From: Pholiota molesta
Taxonomy: Eukaryota > Basidiomycota > Agaricomycetes > Agaricales > Strophariaceae
Direction of reading: 5' to 3'
NCBI GenBank assembly: GCA_014925825.1
Contig: JACGCK010000242.1
Span: 1 to 61,222, forward strand
DNA: 61,222 nt
The notes below the pieces were generated by a model, which was given only the letters and a program-made list of their open reading frames with translations, was not told the origin of the DNA and made no database searches. The translations under genes were made by a program, and so were the position numbers. Shown piece by piece: positions 12,322 through 22,344 of the stretch (position 1 is its first letter; each line of letters starts with the position of its first letter).

Positions 12322-13924
12322 ATGGCCAGCAGCCGTATATATCGTGATTTGCTTTTGAAGAAACAGCATGGATTGCCTTTGTGGATTCCCGATCCTGCCG
12401 AAAACCTCGAAGAGCACAAAAAACAAGGGATCAGCATCGGCGACCTTGGAATCCTTACGGATGACGGTGGATTCAGATTTTTGTTCAACATACATGCAGA
12501 GGCAGATGCCCGGATTAACAAGGATATGAGAACTCCCCAAGCTTTTACTCCCCTGCCTATGCCCACAATTTCGAAACGTGAATTTATTCATGTTGAGAAG
12601 GCTTGCATTACGGAGAACGCTAGTGTCGAGAAGGGGGGTGGTTCTGGAGCCCAGGCAAACGCGTATGTGATTAGTCGTTCATCGTGCCACCTTGCTTATC
12701 TTCTACATAGGTTAGGAACTGGTGTCGGAGCTGAATTGACCTTTACCATAACCCATGAACGCGCCGCAATGCTTTATCTTCCTCATGGCGCCGATCGAGA
12801 GAATACGGACGGCATCGGGTCATACAAGGAATACGCCAAACAGCACGGCGAGTCGTGGTACAAATTCGTCAATGAGGACCTCAAGTCTGATGCACGAAAC
12901 GGTTCCTTGTATTTGGTGACTGGTTGCGATAAAAGTGGTTCATGGGCACTTGGAGCTGGGTCCCCACGACAAGGCAGTTCATTCAAATTCGCGATCCAGG
13001 GGTCATCGGCGGTGGTACCAGCTTCGGTGACTGCAGATTTTCATGTTGCTTGGACGCACGCAAGTGGGATAGAAGGGCGTCATTACCCGCCATTGATGAA
13101 ACACACCGTAGACGTCAAGAACCAATGCGTCTTCGTTCGAGGACTTGCCATAGCGATTCGTAAAAATTGGTTTTCAAAGCCGTGGCTGCCAGCGAGCAAG
13201 GTGCATATTAACGAAGTTAACAATTCGACGGTGTCCTTCTCAGCTGTCGACAACAACGTACCATTTCAATCTACAGCGAAACAGAATCCAGCATTACTCA
13301 AGGCGCCCCCGCCACCTCAAGATTCAGCAAACGAGTCTCGCTCTGGCGACTTACTGGATCAAGAGCAGGATGCAACAAATTTCTACGCTTTTGAGGACAC
13401 ATCTGATGTCATCGTTGAGGACTACCCTGAACAGCCGAAGCCGGTCAGTTTTCTTTCTAACAAGACATATCAACTACTCAAGTTCGATATTAGGTTTTGA
13501 GTCCGGCTTCCTATATCTGCGAACATCTCCTATCTACCGTAAGTAATCACATCTGCTCTCCTTTATCTTGCAAGTACTGACCCGAACTTGCACCCAGCGA
13601 CCCGATATTAACCTCGTCATAGTCCATGACAACGATTGGATGACGGTGACATCAAGCGATGATGAAAATATCTTCACTTCTGATGGACTAGACTATGAGC
13701 GCCTCACGACTCACGTTCTGCAGAAATGCCACTTACAAGTTACGCGGGGTAAGTGGGTTCAGTTTTTTTCTTTGCATCCCATGGGCGTTGATGATCTTTC
13801 AAGGGACATATCAAGATCTTGCCATAACCATCGAGGGTGCTATCCCAGATCTACTGGAGGACGAGGATCAAGACGTGAGGGCGGTCGCAGCCTTACTGAT
13901 CAACGAATTTCCGGAACAATGTAA
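12322..13924 (+). CDS. Agaricomycete-restricted hypothetical protein
   Basis: The start MASSRIYRDLLLKKQHG, then LWIPDPAENL and SIGDLGILTDDGGFRFLFN, match a large unnamed family that I know only from mushroom-forming fungi. Its function is unknown. One long exon runs to about 13490. An intron of about 75 bases leads to a second exon with RPDINLVIVHDNDWM, the usual C-terminal block of the family. After this the gene loses clarity: a GTAAGT donor lies near 13750, and reading through gives an unrelated tail to a stop at 13924. It sits between two tRNA-Lys genes and directly upstream of a truncated kinase. It may be intact with an unclear 3' end, or part of a rearranged locus. Confidence 0.65.
13803..13921 (+). 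other. HEAT-repeat-like fragment
   Basis: After an AAG acceptor the plus strand reads DLAITIEGAIPDLLEDEDQD, then VRAVAALLINEFPEQ. This is one helical HEAT-like repeat (the DEDxDVR pattern is typical). Only one repeat is visible, followed by a GTAAGG donor. It probably derives from a longer HEAT-repeat gene of the kind expanded in Agaricomycetes. Confidence 0.45.
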
Positions 13925-14118
13925 GGTTTCTTTCTTGGTCCTAATGCCCATCTTGATCATCAACACTCCTGCGCATTTCACTCCAGCCATAAACAACACC
14001 AAACCAGAATTAGCAACGGAGCCTTCAGCAGGCTCCACGGCCACAACTACAGAGGGCACCTCCGCCGCTACGGCCACTAACACTAGTAAGCAATTGGACG
14101 AGCTCGGTTTCTTCGGAC

Positions 14119-15902
14119 GTGTATGGACCTGATGACGATGACGACGATTCAGATGAAGGTGACGGGACATGGATTGTTCCCCCTGAACCTGCGAAGAATG
14201 CGGCCCGGCCGCCTTTGAAGGTTCAGATCGAAAACCCCACCAATTCTCGCAGCGGAGACATGAGCACCATGGAGAGAGACGCGCGGCAGGAGCCGCCGCC
14301 GGGAGATGCACCGCCCTCTAGCTACCGCCCGCCGGCCGCGGTCAACCCTAATCTGCTGCGAGCGCCGCAGTTACGCGCGGAAAGCACATACCTTCGACCT
14401 CCGCCCGAAAATATCTACGAAGAGCTGGAGAAGTTCTTCCCGAAACACGACCTTGACAGACCTATTATCGAGGCCACCTCGGGCGACACTTCACCGATCA
14501 ATGCTGAGCCTACCGCGGCCCTGCCTCCTCCTGTTCCAGTCAATGAGGACAAAGCAAGGATTAGGGCCAAGAAATCCATCCGTATTGTAGCGCAGGAGCA
14601 CAGGAAGAAGATTGACCGGATGTCCAAGGCGGCGGATATGATTTCACAGAAGGACAACATGATGCGAAAGCGAAGCACCAAGCTCTGGGGGAGCAGATTA
14701 GAGGAAGTCATCACTCTTCAAGGACGCAACAATTCGACAATATCATTACCCGAATCACCGTCTGGAGGACCCAGTACGTCACTCACCTTTTGTTTCTGGT
14801 TTTATAATCAAGATCCAACGATGATTTTGTAGCTACGTTCAAATGGGTGCGGGGTGAGCTAATTGGGAAAGGAACATATGGACGTGTATACTTGGCCTTG
14901 AACGCGACCACGGGCGAGATGATGGCAGTCAAGCAGGTCGAGCTTCCTCAGACAACGAGCGACAAGAACGATTCTTGGCAACACGCGGGCGTGCAGGCCT
15001 TGAAAATGGAGAGCGAGACCTTGCGGGATCTTGACCATCCTAACATCGTGCAATATCTTGGATTTGAAGAGACTCCTGCAAATTTAAGCATGTAAGCTGA
15101 TCTTTATTCTTGTGCTTTAATACTTTTGAGTAATTATTTCTTTCGCTAGTTTCCTCGAATACGTTCCAGGTGGATCCGTTGGAAGCTGTCTACATAAGCA
15201 TGGGAAATTCGCCGACAACGTTACGAGGTCGTTCACGGCTCAGATCCTGAGTGGGCTGGAGTACCTCCATTCAAAAGGTATTTTTCATCAAGTACGTTAA
15301 TTCGATTATTATCTGCGGTCAGGTCTGCTCACATGAACTGTAGGATATGAAAGCGGACGACATTCTTGTCGAAATGTCGGGAATATGCAAAATCTCAGAT
15401 TTCGGGATTTCGAAAAGAACGGAGGATTTGCACGGAGGCGCGTTCACTGCTATGCAAGGGACTGTATTCTGGATGGCCCCTGAGGTCATGAACGCGCAGA
15501 AGAAGGTCTATAACATCAAAGCCGATATTTGGAGTGTTGGCTGTGTTGTCTTGGAGATGTGGACGGGAATGAGGCCTTGGATGGGCGAAGAAATGGTTGC
15601 GGTCATGTTCAAGGTACGGTAAATACTTTATGTGGTCCGCTTTTGTTTCTCATGTTCTTGCATCGCAGCTCTATCAATCCAAGCAACCGCCACCCGTTCC
15701 AGAGGATATTGTTTTGAGCGAAGAGGCAGATGATTTCCGGCGGAAGTGCTTCGCCATGTACGTCTTTGCTTATCCTTTATTGTGGACACCTTTCTGACTG
15801 TATCTCATCAGAAACTCTGAAGAGCGGCCTAGTGCAGCTGAACTTGGAAAACATCCCTATCTCACACTTCCACCTGGGTGGATATTCACTGGATTTACAT
15901 AA
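14119..15902 (+). CDS. BCK1-like MAPKKK, C-terminal half, altered catalytic loop
   Basis: The recognisable part begins with VYGPDDDDDDSDEGDGTWI, then a Pro-rich segment and PPPENIYEELEKFFPKHDLD, as in the C-terminal half of fungal BCK1 (cell-wall-integrity MAPKKK). Exons 14833-15091, 15150-15291, 15344-15613, 15669-15757 and 15812-15902 encode the kinase domain. It has the glycine loop GKGTYGRVYLA, the Lys of MAVKQVE, SDFGISK and WMAPEVM. The catalytic loop reads HQDMKADD where BCK1 has HRDLKADN. The catalytic Asp is kept, but the Arg and the Mg-binding Asn are changed. The long N-terminal part of BCK1 is absent: upstream lie unrelated genes. This suggests a truncated duplicate, possibly a pseudokinase, while the true BCK1 is elsewhere. 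The 5' end is not defined. Confidence 0.75.
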
Positions 15903-16220
15903 GGACGATCTATCACTACTTTTCACCATTTTTTCTACTCATTGTTGCTAGTATCTGTACGCATTCATATCATCTTTTCTCCTGCTTTCTTTGTGATCAT
16001 TCTCACGAGCCTGTTCCCATCCACCCACTGTTTTTACCATCTATACCTCCTCCCCTCGTACTACGGAATCGATCACAACCTGCAAATACACGAGTGGGGA
16101 CTTCCGACTTGTATAATGTATCTCAGCATCTGCAACAAGCCTCACGCACCAGCTGGGTCTTGATGAATGTGCGTACTTGTTATCTCCCTGATTCTTTTGT
16201 TAATCATATATATCAGTGCT
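15903..16220. other. Intergenic, kinase 3' flank
   Basis: This is AT-rich sequence after the kinase stop. Short ORFs are present, none recognisable. Confidence 0.4.
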
Positions 16221-16244
16221 AGCGCTCAGTGAGCGCTGAGCGCT
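16221..16244. repeat. GC-rich hairpin of AGCGCT units
   Basis: AGCGCTCA (16221-16228) and TGAGCGCT (16237-16244) are perfect 8-base inverted repeats around an 8-base loop that holds a further GAGCGC. The element lies 52 bases before the second tRNA-Lys. Confidence 0.6.
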
Positions 16245-16295
16245 AAACAACGCGTCATACGAATGGCGATTTTTAAAATGCGTTTTCGAATCACT

Positions 16296-16387
16296 GCCCG
16301 CCTAGCTCAATCGGATAGAGCGTCAGACTCTTAACAGGCGGGTCCATTGAAATCTGAAGGCTGGGAGTTCGACCCTCCCGGTGGGCT
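16296..16387 (+). tRNA. tRNA-Lys (anticodon CUU), with intron
   Basis: The acceptor GCCCGCC pairs with GGTGGGC. The D arm is identical to the tRNA at 11878. The T arm is GGGAG-TTCGACC-CTCCC. The anticodon loop reads C-T-CTT-A, giving CUU for lysine. An intron of about 18 bases follows position 37. Confidence 0.92.
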
Positions 16388-16393
16388 AAGATG

Positions 16394-16403
16394 TTTTTTT
16401 TTT
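16394..16403 (+). terminator. Pol III terminator of tRNA-Lys(CUU)
   Basis: Ten consecutive T begin seven bases after the tRNA 3' end. Confidence 0.75.
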
Positions 16404-16930
16404 GCAGCCTTTGGAACATCCAGTAACAGTCAAGTACAATCATCAATGTCTCCGCTTCTTGTGACTTGTCCCAAGTCTTCCAATGATACCACCAATGGGA
16501 GAAGTCCTGGAGACTCTAATAACGCAAACAACCGCCCCACGAAGAAATTCAAGAAAGCCGGTACGAAGCGAAAAGCTGGCGAACGAGCTAATAGTGCAAA
16601 AGAAAATTAGGCGCCCGGGTATGGAAACTAGGTAACCGCGCTAATAAAGAATTGATTAGCACTGATATTAGCTCTGAGCCTACCGAGTAATGATTGCTAT
16701 CGCATCCATCCAACAGTTGAATCTCAAAATCAAAAAGTTGGATGCATCGTTGGGGCATCGGGCTCCTATGGATAGAGCCTATGTTGGGGACCAATACAAT
16801 TGGCATGGGCCTGGGTAGATGCGCGCTCAAGGACGTGAACAGCATTAAACGATGGGTTTTTATAATTATGAAGATGACGACTCCAGCCAATACTTTTATA
16901 CAAGTACATTAACAAAATATATAAAGATAT
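16404..16930. other. Intergenic
   Basis: A plus reading frame here (to 16610) ends in a Lys/Asn-rich stretch but overlaps the tRNA and is probably not a gene. Nothing else is recognised. The right edge is the 3' end of the F-box gene. Confidence 0.4.
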
Positions 16931-18787
16931 TCAATAAGTATCGATGATATTGTATTTAATTCTGTTCGTGTGAAGGACCTTTATCCTTTCCTGATCGAGC
17001 GGCCGGGCGGGAGGGGAATGGACGCTCAGATCGCACCTCAAGAGCCCCTGCAGCACAGGGAAATCGTCCGATGGCCAATCCCACCGCGACTCCACCATAT
17101 CCGCCAGAACACCATCGGTGCTCACCATGCACCCGTTCAGCCGCAGCTCCCGCAGGCGCGGACACAGCACATCCCCCAACGCCTCCTTCGTCACCGCACG
17201 CACCCCATGCTCCCGGACGTAGTCGGCGAAGATCGGGTACGACAGCGCGCGCAGGACGGCGTCCGTGACACAGGGGCAGTCCTCGTTGTCGATCACCAGG
17301 TGCACCAGCGACGGCGAGAGGCCGCGCAGGAGGTCGATGAGGTCCGCGTCGTTGACGACGACGATGTCCATCATAGAGAACTTTTCGAGGGCGCAGTTCG
17401 AGCGCTTGAGGAACTCCATGAAGGCGGTGTGGGGCCATGGCCCGTTCGCTATCTCCGGAACGTGGATGTCAGGCATCTGGTCGATGGTGAGGTCTTTGAC
17501 GCGGGGCAGCGTGATGGCGTCGAACAGCGGTCCTAAGATCCCCGAACATGAGAAATAGAGGGTTTCGAGGCTCGAATGGGTGACGTGACGCAGTGCTTGT
17601 GTGCCTTGTATTAACTGGACACTAACATCCAGCTGGTGGAGGTGAGGGCACTCCAAAAGGATGTCCAAGGTCATGTCCAGCGAACAGATGAAGATCAATG
17701 TGAGGTGCGTCAGTTGCGCCCATGGTAGCGTTGGCATTGTCACCGCCGTCTTGATCATCCATGTTACTGAGTGCAGACGTGGAGACTGCCTAATCATTTC
17801 TGTCACCCGCGCTAGTTCCTGCTGCTCCATTCTCCGCGCTTGCAAGGTGAACGACTCCAGGAGAGGGAAATCTGGTCGTTCGGGGAGGTTACGGAACCAT
17901 TGGATGTCCGCAGTCGCTTGGAAGTTGCGATTGAGCAATTCCGCGCTTTTCCACCGATGCGCCTGGGGTAGCAGCACATCCAAAACGCGGAAGAAAACGG
18001 AATCCGGATGGTGGGCATAGTCATGTTTCTCGGTTTCTTGGATATGGAAACGGAGGGGAAGTTGTCCGGACCGTTCAATCCATAGCTTTACGAGGGCTGG
18101 CCAGCCTCCCCTGTCCTCGTCGTTGTCGATAGTGACCCAGATGTTGGCCCACAAGTTGGATTTGTTGATGGCAATCCTCCTCCACGTAGAGCAGACGTGT
18201 GTCATCAAGAGTGGACCAGAGTTCAAGGACATGGGCTCCAAGCTTGTGTCATCGAGACAGTAGTTGAAAATCTCCCCAAGGACCTCTATTGGGAGGAGTC
18301 GGATGGGAGAGAGGAGGGCTTCCAACTTGTCCAGATGGAGTCGAGTGTCGACGAACTCCTTTTTGAGTCTGGTCAAGTTATTACGGCGCTCGTTGATGAA
18401 AGCCTCGGTATCATCTCTTCCCTTGCCTTCGTGATTATGGCTATCCGGGAGATGAGGCATATTCGACGACCCTGCACCGTGCGACGAACTTGAGGGCTGC
18501 ATGTCCAAACTCTCCAACTCTATCCTTTGGTCAAGGATTTCCTGCCGTAGCCGAGACAGCTGCTTCCGCGACTCCTTTATGCTAGAGTCGATGAGCACGG
18601 GATCTCTCCCAGGTCGGACGGGAGGGAAGAGACGGTAGAAGATGTCATCATGCTGGCGGAGCGTTTGCTTGAGCTTCTCGTGCGAAGCTTGAAGCTCTTC
18701 CTTGACCGCTTTGAGGAGGCGCTGTTGTCGTTGGAGGAATACATTGACTTCGTGCGCCTCTTCGTTTCCCCCAGGTGGGTTGTTCAT
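16931..18787 (-). CDS. F-box protein with coiled-coil N-terminus
   Basis: This single-exon gene of 618 residues starts at 18787. Two charged heptad-like segments (about residues 10-95 and 125-158) predict coiled coils. They are followed by an F-box at about residues 162-205 (IRLLPIEVLGEIFNYCL, then VCSTWRRIAI). The rest is a series of leucine-rich, beta-strand/helix alternations suggesting irregular LRRs (for example LESFTLQARRM, LTHLTLIF). Such proteins bind Skp1 through the F-box and present substrates to SCF ubiquitin ligases. Agaricomycetes have very many of them, and the target is unknown. The absence of introns contrasts with its neighbours and fits expansion by retroposition or recent duplication. 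Confidence 0.87.
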   Translation of the reverse strand: MNNPPGGNEEAHEVNVFLQRQQRLLKAVKEELQASHEKLKQTLRQHDDIFYRLFPPVRPGRDPVLIDSSIKESRKQLSRLRQEILDQRIELESLDMQPSSSSHGAGSSNMPHLPDSHNHEGKGRDDTEAFINERRNNLTRLKKEFVDTRLHLDKLEALLSPIRLLPIEVLGEIFNYCLDDTSLEPMSLNSGPLLMTHVCSTWRRIAINKSNLWANIWVTIDNDEDRGGWPALVKLWIERSGQLPLRFHIQETEKHDYAHHPDSVFFRVLDVLLPQAHRWKSAELLNRNFQATADIQWFRNLPERPDFPLLESFTLQARRMEQQELARVTEMIRQSPRLHSVTWMIKTAVTMPTLPWAQLTHLTLIFICSLDMTLDILLECPHLHQLDVSVQLIQGTQALRHVTHSSLETLYFSCSGILGPLFDAITLPRVKDLTIDQMPDIHVPEIANGPWPHTAFMEFLKRSNCALEKFSMMDIVVVNDADLIDLLRGLSPSLVHLVIDNEDCPCVTDAVLRALSYPIFADYVREHGVRAVTKEALGDVLCPRLRELRLNGCMVSTDGVLADMVESRWDWPSDDFPVLQGLLRCDLSVHSPPARPLDQERIKVLHTNRIKYNIIDTY

Positions 18788-19318
18788 TGGGGAGTGAGTA
18801 CTAAGTATGTAGTGAGTTTTGGTGGTGGAAGTTGGTTACTAAGAATGGCTGAGTTCGCTATACAAGATCATCTGAGTACCTGCGTGGGAACATTCATAAC
18901 GCCCCTAATAGCAATTTAAGTATTAGGCGCCGAGATGGCCCTGAGCCGAACGTATGCCGCTGCGCCGCCACACGTACTACATACTTGGTCAGCGTTTCTT
19001 TCTTTCCAATTCATACACTCCTTGCTTGTTTGCGTTTTTTTCCAGAGGATTTCGTCTATGATTTGGGTGCACAAAGCCCTAACGTAACCAGAGTGCTACT
19101 TACTACATATCAATCATCTTCGACTAAGTAGTATTACATGGGCAATGATCAATAGGCATGCATGAATGAGGAAGCTGAGCTAAAATGACAGGCAAATGAT
19201 TTGCTTAATTCGAAGCCAGAGGAATAAGAAGTGTGAAGGCAAACAAATTTTTTTGACCTATAAAGGCCGCCCACCACAAAGCATGCCCTCGGTTTCTAAC
19301 CCTACGCACTCATAACAT
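18788..19318. other. Divergent intergenic region
   Basis: This lies between the F-box gene (-) and the small gene at 19319 (+), so it should contain both promoters. The sequence CTATAAAGG at about 19259 is a candidate TATA box about 60 bases upstream of the second start. Confidence 0.4.
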
Positions 19319-19892
19319 ATGCCTCAACTAAGCTCTTTGGCGGAATGGTCGAGAAAACACATATGCGCTGTTTTCGAGTCGCCCAATTCCGAGGAGTCCT
19401 TAAAAGCAATACAAGAGACATTTTCAACCTCGATCAGCGCAACTTTGAACGGAAAGCAGCTGGGATACGACGAAATCGTCCACATGGTCATCGCTATGCG
19501 AAACGAAGCGCCGGAGGGTCTCAAAGTCGAATGGTTGACGGCCGTTGAATCTACTAGCAGCTCAAACTATCGGGTACGTCACTAAAATTTATCAGAGTGC
19601 TGTTGGGTTATGCTTATAAAATTATTTTCCATGCAGGACGGGTTCTTGGGAGGAATGTATATCATCCATGGCATTCACCGACATTTGCCAGGGCTTCTGG
19701 GGACAGTAGAACTCTCTCGGCACAAGGCAGTGGTCGTTCAGTAAGATATTCAACTCGCATCAGCTATACACTACAATCCTCACTAATGTTTACAGAATTC
19801 AGTCGCAATCTACGGACCTTCTTATCGACAGCCGGAAGATTGTTCACCTGTCTTTCGTAGCATCAGATTTCCCACTATTAAATGTTAAATAA
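19319..19892 (+). CDS. Small protein, possibly NTF2-like
   Basis: Three exons (19319-19573, 19637-19740, 19796-19892) join in frame to 151 residues. It starts MPQLSSLAEWSRKHICAVFE and has TFSTSISATLNGKQLGYDE, followed by KVEWLTAVE and HKAVVVQIQSQSTD. The pattern of an N-terminal helix, a short acidic loop and four or five strands resembles small NTF2-like proteins found as orphan genes in basidiomycetes. No active-site residues can be assigned. Function is unknown. Confidence 0.7.
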
Positions 19893-20549
19893 GCATTCTA
19901 GTTTCTTAAAAGATGTTTTCTGCTTTTACCAATTTATTTTTATCGAGTCGGGTCAGAAGGAGTTTGGAGGACTCATCAAAAGTTTCGCCCTGCCGGTTGG
20001 ACGAACAGATTCGTTGCGCACATGTATTCGAACAATTGGAATGCCAACGAGGATTCAGAAATTGACTCTCATACAGTATCAAAGAAAGTCTTCCGATGTC
20101 TTTCGCACTGATCGCATGTATCTCGGCTTCTAATAGTACTTACTACCGGGATTGGAGGACATCCCCTGATCAAACGGAGAATTCAATAGTGATGAAGTCT
20201 ATATCGAGGTATAAGTACACTTGCAATGAATCATTTTGCTTCTTCTGTGCTTCGCAAAACGATGTGTTTATTTCGCACATAGCTGTCATATTTAAATGTC
20301 AAATGACGGTGGAACGAAAAGGTTCAACGCAAAACGGGATCAACAATTACATTCTCCCATTATGCGGAACATCTATAGTTCTTATGGAGCGTAGAACGCC
20401 GCGATGTCAGTTCAGGGGAATTCTGCGATTGGCAGCCAGCTCTGTCTTGACATACGATATCGTCCATTCAATGACATACTCCGCAACATCATCGATGCCA
20501 TTTAGATGCCAGAAAAACGGATGTATGTAGCTTGCCAGCAGATTTTCCG
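19893..20549. other. Upstream region of CBM1 gene a
   Basis: No gene is recognised. Parts resemble the upstream regions of the next two genes. For example, TCTTCCGATGTCTTTCGCA near 20088 matches TCTTCCAATACCTTTCGCA near 22859. A block around 20278 (ATAGCTGTCAT, then GACGGTGGAACG) matches one near 23029 (ATAGCTGTCAT, then AACGGTGAAACG). Confidence 0.5.
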
Positions 20550-20571
20550 GGCAAAGCTTAATCATAGGATC
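20550..20571 (+). promoter_or_regulatory. Conserved upstream block, copy a
   Basis: GGCAAAGCTTAATCATAGGA lies about 124 bases before the start of CBM1 gene a. A near-identical block precedes the two following genes. A TATA-like GCTATAAG follows near 20610. Confidence 0.5.
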
Positions 20572-20673
20572 TCAAAACTTGAACTTTATCAGAACATCTA
20601 ACGAGGAAGAGCTATAAGACGGTGTGGATCAGGAGACTGTTCGTACAGAAACTCAACTCGCGTTTTTAAGACG

Positions 20674-21107
20674 ATGATATTGAAACTTGGGACATCGTTC
20701 GTTGGCCTACTTGCTCTCGCTGAGTTCGCTACGGCTCAGACGGCTGGGGCATGGAACAAATGTGAGCTTTCTTGAAATCCTCCTTATGTGTAAAGTCACT
20801 GAGCTATTCAATGGAATACAGGCGGGGGTATCGGCTATTCAGGACCAACGGTGAGCTATTCGCAAGTACTTGTACTCAGTTTGTGAAGTCAATAATCATA
20901 TTCTTCATGATTCTAGACTTGCATTCCCGATTGGGTTTGCGTATACCAAAACCCATACAATTCTCAGTGCCTCCAGGTTCGTCATGCCCATAATTTACCA
21001 ACTACGAGTAAGTAGCGTTATACTATGAATAGCCCGATTCGAGCACGGCGACTGCTACAACAACATCGACTTCATCAGCTGATGGACCCTCTGCCGTCGC
21101 GAAATAA
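20674..21107 (+). CDS. Secreted stand-alone CBM1 protein a
   Basis: Four short exons (about 20674-20761, 20822-20850, 20918-20976, 21033-21107) give about 83 residues. A signal peptide (MILKLGTSFVGLLALAEFAT) leads to a CBM1 fungal cellulose-binding domain. The CBM1 reads WNKCGGGIGYSGPT, then TCIPDWVCVYQNPYNSQC, with four Cys and the aromatic face (W, W, Y) present. A Ser/Thr linker of about 20 residues follows and then a stop; there is no catalytic domain. Signal peptide, intron positions and linker match the CBM1-GH10 xylanase gene at 23554. It is therefore best read as a duplicate of the 5' part of that gene. It probably binds cellulose outside the cell. Confidence 0.82.
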
Positions 21108-21806
21108 TATAGACTCGTGAGTCGACCTTTCATTATGAAAATTCTTCTCCTAAATTCCCCGTAAGATTCAATCGAAACCGACACCAATGACATACATAGT
21201 ATTTACCTCTCTATAAATTCTGTCTCGATATTCAATATATCTTGCTGTCTACGATTCTGTGCCTGAACTTAAATGCATCACTGTAAGCCTTAAAAGCTGG
21301 GAATTAAATACTGGTTTGAAACGAGGTATAAAGTCCCAGTCTTTGATTTTCCTAGGGACTGCCTGGTAGGCGGGGAAAAAATCAATATATCATGCAGCCT
21401 AGAAAAGATTTGCCGCTTTAGGTCCATAGTGATACAACATGAAAGAAAGTTTTCCAAGAACCGAATGCCTTGCGCGCATATCTCGGCTACTATGACCAGG
21501 TTTCAAGGATATGCAGCCTTTCATGGACAATCTGATCCTTATCCCTAAGCTCGCCTGGCCGCTCTAAATTTCAGCGTTGCACGATGCATATCATTTTTGA
21601 TAAACTACGAGGTTATTCCAAATTCCATCATCAGAACCAAATGATTCACCGACTATTATGCGAAACAACTGTATCTACCAGTCAGAGTTAATTCAGAGTT
21701 TCATGCGGTCCACAGCCAGCATGAATTCATTCGATGACATTCACCACACATCGTAACATTGCCAATGTCAAAATTGATTGAGGAATTCAACAACAACTTC
21801 TCTCGA
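21108..21806. other. Intergenic between CBM1 genes
   Basis: No gene is recognised. The sequence GAAAGTTTTCCAAGAACCG near 21443, with ATCTCGGCTA after it, resembles the upstream block of gene a. Confidence 0.4.
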
Positions 21807-21828
21807 GGCGAAGCTCGATCATAGAATC
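21807..21828 (+). promoter_or_regulatory. Conserved upstream block, copy b
   Basis: GGCGAAGCTCGATCATAGAA lies 83 bases before the start of CBM1 gene b. TATAAAA follows immediately at about 21829. Confidence 0.5.
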
Positions 21829-21889
21829 TATAAAACTGCGCTGGTACGGGCAATATATGCATACAAACCCACTTGTATTTCTCACAACG

Positions 21890-22344
21890 ATGATACTGAA
21901 ATTTGCTGCATCATTTGCTGGCTTACTTGCCCTCGCTAAGCTCACGGCGGCTCAAGTTCAAGACTGGCACCAATGTAAGTTCTTTTTGACATCATTTCAT
22001 GAGTATCTTCACTGAGCTTATTGACGAGATATAGGTGGTGGTATTGGCTATACAGGTCCGACGGTGAGCTCTTCACCAACGTCGCCCGAGCAAGGAACTT
22101 ATTTCTTTATGAATTTAGGTTTGCGTTCCTGGTTGTACCTGCACAGAATACACCCCGTACTTCTACTTTTGCCTGCAAGTTCGTGATGCTTTATCATTAA
22201 TTTGTTTGCTGTCCGTAGTCTCATGCATTTAAATTTTAATAGCCTGGTCAAACCGAGGGGGTGATTCCTACTTCGACGTCGGCATCATCAGCCGCTCTAT
22301 CAACCGATACATCCAATAGCATCGTCGCCAAACAGTATAACTAG
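21890..22344 (+). CDS. Secreted stand-alone CBM1 protein b, divergent binding face
   Basis: Exons 21890-21974, 22035-22063, 22119-22178 and 22243-22344 join in frame to 91 residues. The signal peptide (MILKFAASFAGLLALAKLTA) is close to that of gene a and of the GH10 gene. The CBM1 reads WHQCGGGIGYTGPT, then VCVPGCTCTEYTPYFYFC. The four structural Cys are kept, but the Trp of the CVSGW position is Cys and the following Tyr is Glu. Cellulose binding may be weakened or changed, and the odd cysteine number is unusual. A Ser/Thr-rich tail ends the protein. Same origin as gene a. Confidence 0.8.

Noticed and set aside
16347..16610. Plus ORF with a Lys/Asn-rich end
   Set aside because: Its start lies inside the tRNA-Lys(CUU) and the Pol III terminator, so it is not a plausible protein gene.
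16956..17438. Long ORFs antisense or out of frame within the F-box gene
   Set aside because: They are shadows in a GC-rich exon; the 618-codon frame with F-box and coiled coil explains the region.
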